A stretch of DNA of 7,967 bases from assembly GCA_022712835.1 (NCBI GenBank), contig JAFLJU010000447.1, positions 1 to 7,967 of the forward strand. The letters run 5' to 3'. Below are positions 6,914-7,967 of the stretch, piece after piece. A program made the position numbers and the translations under genes. Each line of letters starts with the position of its first letter. Position 1 is the stretch's first letter. This stretch comes from Desulfobacteraceae bacterium. GTDB taxonomy: Bacteria; Desulfobacterota; Desulfobacteria; Desulfobacterales; Desulfobacteraceae. The notes below the pieces were generated by a model, which was given only the letters and a program-made list of their open reading frames with translations, ran no database searches and was not told the DNA's origin.

Positions 6914-6951
6914 CTCGGTTCGATCTTCTTAGACGCCAATAAGACACCGAG
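6914..6951. repeat. Bulged inverted repeat (two nested stems)
   Basis: The outer stem is CTCGGT at 6914-6919 with ACCGAG at 6946-6951. The inner stem is TCTTA at 6927-6931 with TAAGA at 6940-6944, around an 8-base loop. The left side carries a 7-base bulge and the right a single base. There is no U-tract, so it is not a standard terminator. An imperfect hairpin of this kind could be part of a folded recombination site or an RNA structure. Confidence 0.4.
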
Positions 6952-6988
6952 AACCTCAGTCACTTTTCTGAAGGCTGATGGCGCGGCT

Positions 6989-7007
6989 GGTTAGCTTAAC
7001 GTTCGGT
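6989..7007 (+). other. Integron attC-like right half (tentative)
   Basis: The segment GGTTAGC-TTAAC-GTTCGGT resembles the L' and R' boxes of an attC site: an L'-like GGTTAGC, then AAC|GTT where the integrase would cut. GTTCGGT differs from the R' consensus GTTRRRY at one base. I could not find a convincing matching left half (R'' RYYYAAC, L'') upstream, and no integrase gene is present. It could be a degenerate or recombined site, or chance. Confidence 0.22.
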
Positions 7008-7189
7008 ATCATAGGACATGTGCTTAAAATAATATTTCCCAATGATCATAAACTCCATAAATGATACAATTCAACAGAATATCAGACTCTTAACCGTAGT
7101 TGCTAATTGTGGCGCCTTATATTGGTTAATTACTCCAGCAGGTAATTTGTGGCTAAGAAACATAATTAAAGAAATAAAAATATAAATTT

Positions 7190-7876
7190 ATGATATTCAA
7201 AAATGAAAATAACTTATCGCTTTATCCTAAATGCCTTTTTATGACCGTCATTTCTTTAGTCACTCTTTTGGCCGGGCACTTAATGTTCAATGACGCACTC
7301 GATCTGGCTTCCTGGTTAAAACCGCATGCGATAAATGGTGATTTTTCCCGCCAGGTTATTCTTATGTTTTGTTTATGGCTTTATGTTTTGAGATTGGGTG
7401 TCACTGTATTTGTTTTCCTGAAACGCAAAATGGAATGGAGTGAAATGCTCATTGTCACATGCCTGATGTCCTTTGCCTTGTTTTCTTTTGCCAAAGCTGG
7501 GGGCAGCAGCAATAAACCAGTTGGGACTTTGGATTATCTGAGTTTTTGTTTATACTTGTTGGGTGCATGGCTGAACACCTACTCTGAATATACGAGATAT
7601 GTTTGGAAAAACCAGAAAGAAAACAAAGGATATCTTTACACACAAGGGCTATTTAAATACTCCATGCATATCAATTATTTTGGAGATATCGTACTTTTTA
7701 CAGGCCTGGCACTTCTTACCTTGCATTTTTCAATGCTGTTTATCCCGTTTATAATGGCTGTGAATTTCATATTTTTTATAATTCCACGACTTGATAACTA
7801 TCTATCCGCCAAATATGGTAAAGAATTCGAAGAATTCGCTGGAAGGACTAAAAAATTTATGCCGGGAATTTATTAA
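7190..7876 (+). CDS. Polytopic membrane protein, DUF1295/steroid-5-alpha-reductase-like
   Basis: A 228-residue integral membrane protein with about six hydrophobic segments (roughly 15-34, 55-77, 84-101, 112-130, 164-180, 183-200). The C-terminal part has the DUF1295/isoprenylcysteine-methyltransferase-like signature: a GLFKYSMHINYFGDI block corresponding to the family's G-x-x-x-SRHPNY-x-G motif with His160 and Asn162 kept, then LDNYLSAKYGKEFEEFAGRT and a closing FMPGIY. Arg and Pro of SRHPNY are replaced by Met and Ile, so cofactor binding may be altered. Relatives are predicted reductases or methyltransferases of lipidic substrates; the substrate is unknown. The start at 7190 is the first Met after an in-frame TAA at 7175-7177; there is no clear Shine-Dalgarno. 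It stands alone after a 426-base gap and is not obviously part of the hydrolase operon. Confidence 0.82.
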   Translation: MIFKNENNLSLYPKCLFMTVISLVTLLAGHLMFNDALDLASWLKPHAINGDFSRQVILMFCLWLYVLRLGVTVFVFLKRKMEWSEMLIVTCLMSFALFSFAKAGGSSNKPVGTLDYLSFCLYLLGAWLNTYSEYTRYVWKNQKENKGYLYTQGLFKYSMHINYFGDIVLFTGLALLTLHFSMLFIPFIMAVNFIFFIIPRLDNYLSAKYGKEFEEFAGRTKKFMPGIY

Positions 7877-7919
7877 TCCAAAAGGCGCTAAAAGGGCCTT
7901 GGTATAATTGGGGACTTTC

Positions 7920-7967
7920 ATGAGTCAAAGAAGTTCACAACCACCGCAACACAAATGCACCGGATTT
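7920..7967 (+). CDS. Possible start of a further gene, cut by the window edge
   Basis: An ATG at 7920 opens a frame of 16 codons (MSQRSSQPPQHKCTGF) that is still open at the end of the window. GGGGA at 7910-7914 could serve as a weak ribosome binding site. The piece is too short to identify and may be noncoding. Confidence 0.2.
   Translation, partial: MSQRSSQPPQHKCTGF

Larger units (their letters stand above)
6764..7189. other. 426-base noncoding stretch, possible mobile-element or cassette boundary
   Basis: I find no open frame with coding character, tRNA or clear terminator here. It contains a C8 run (6826-6833), a bulged hairpin (6914-6951) and an attC-like right end (6989-7007). The middle part, about 6830-7010, looks richer in GC than the flank at 7015-7190. 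That is consistent with a patch of different origin. I could not assign it to a known element. Confidence 0.4.

Noticed and set aside
7111..7126. Sigma-54-like TGGCGC and TTGG pair
   Set aside because: The spacing is off by one and the second element lacks the required GC step (TTGG, not TTGC).
7878..7902. Inverted repeat CCAAaaGGC and GCCTTGG after the membrane-protein gene as terminator
   Set aside because: It needs a two-base bulge in a seven-pair stem and is not followed by a U-tract.
7903..7908. Perfect TATAAT box near the right end
   Set aside because: No -35 element at 16-18 bases upstream, and its predicted start would fall within a few bases of the ATG at 7920.
1..7967. CRISPR array, tRNA or rRNA genes, complete insertion sequence
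   Set aside because: No regularly spaced direct repeats, no tRNA-like or rRNA-like sequence, and no transposase-like frame were seen on either strand.

Overview
The window looks like an accessory region from a Gram-negative bacterium. One gene encodes an outer-membrane-type lipoprotein, and three neighbouring genes encode phospholipid- or peptidoglycan-directed hydrolases with no Sec signal peptide, as is usual for effectors delivered by contractile injection systems. Moderate-to-low GC and the protein style would suit a Desulfobacterota or gammaproteobacterial host, but nothing in the window fixes the taxon.

Layout, with all recognised genes on the plus strand. (1) 53-1653: two tandem SGNH/GDSL-hydrolase paralogues 20 bases apart. 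The first keeps the catalytic blocks; the second has lost the oxyanion Asn and the catalytic His. (2) 1654-1819: a 166-base gap that ends in a strong Shine-Dalgarno. (3) 1820-3413: a DUF2235/Tle1-like alpha/beta-hydrolase gene. Its first 42 codons lie in a different frame from the rest, with one extra base at about 1946. Its C-terminus closely resembles the calcium-dependent PA-IL/LecA lectin. (4) 3477-5171: a lipoprotein with a Gly/Ala-rich hydrophobic segment, an Ig-like segment and a C-terminal peptidoglycan-binding-like domain. (5) 5183-6763: a three-part protein with an HExxH zincin-like domain, an M23 (LytM) endopeptidase and a phage-type RGIRNNNPGNIR lysozyme-like domain. (6) 6764-7189: a noncoding stretch with a bulged hairpin and a sequence resembling the right half of an integron attC site. 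(7) 7190-7876: a polytopic membrane protein of the DUF1295/steroid-5-alpha-reductase-like fold. (8) 7877-7967: a tail in which a short open frame runs off the end.

Genes 3-5 are tightly spaced and probably form one operon, with the SGNH pair just upstream on the same strand. Together they cover ester bonds (SGNH), phospholipids (Tle1-like), glycan binding (LecA-like) and peptide and perhaps glycan bonds of peptidoglycan (triple hydrolase), plus one envelope-anchored lipoprotein that could be the immunity or anchoring partner. I infer an envelope-attack effector module, probably of the type VI secretion kind. No structural secretion gene (VgrG, PAAR, Hcp) is in the window, so delivery is unproven. 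The most unusual points are the lectin-phospholipase fusion, the three predicted hydrolase domains on one chain, the active/inactive SGNH pair, a G9 tract inside the SGNH active site, and the frameshift in the phospholipase gene.
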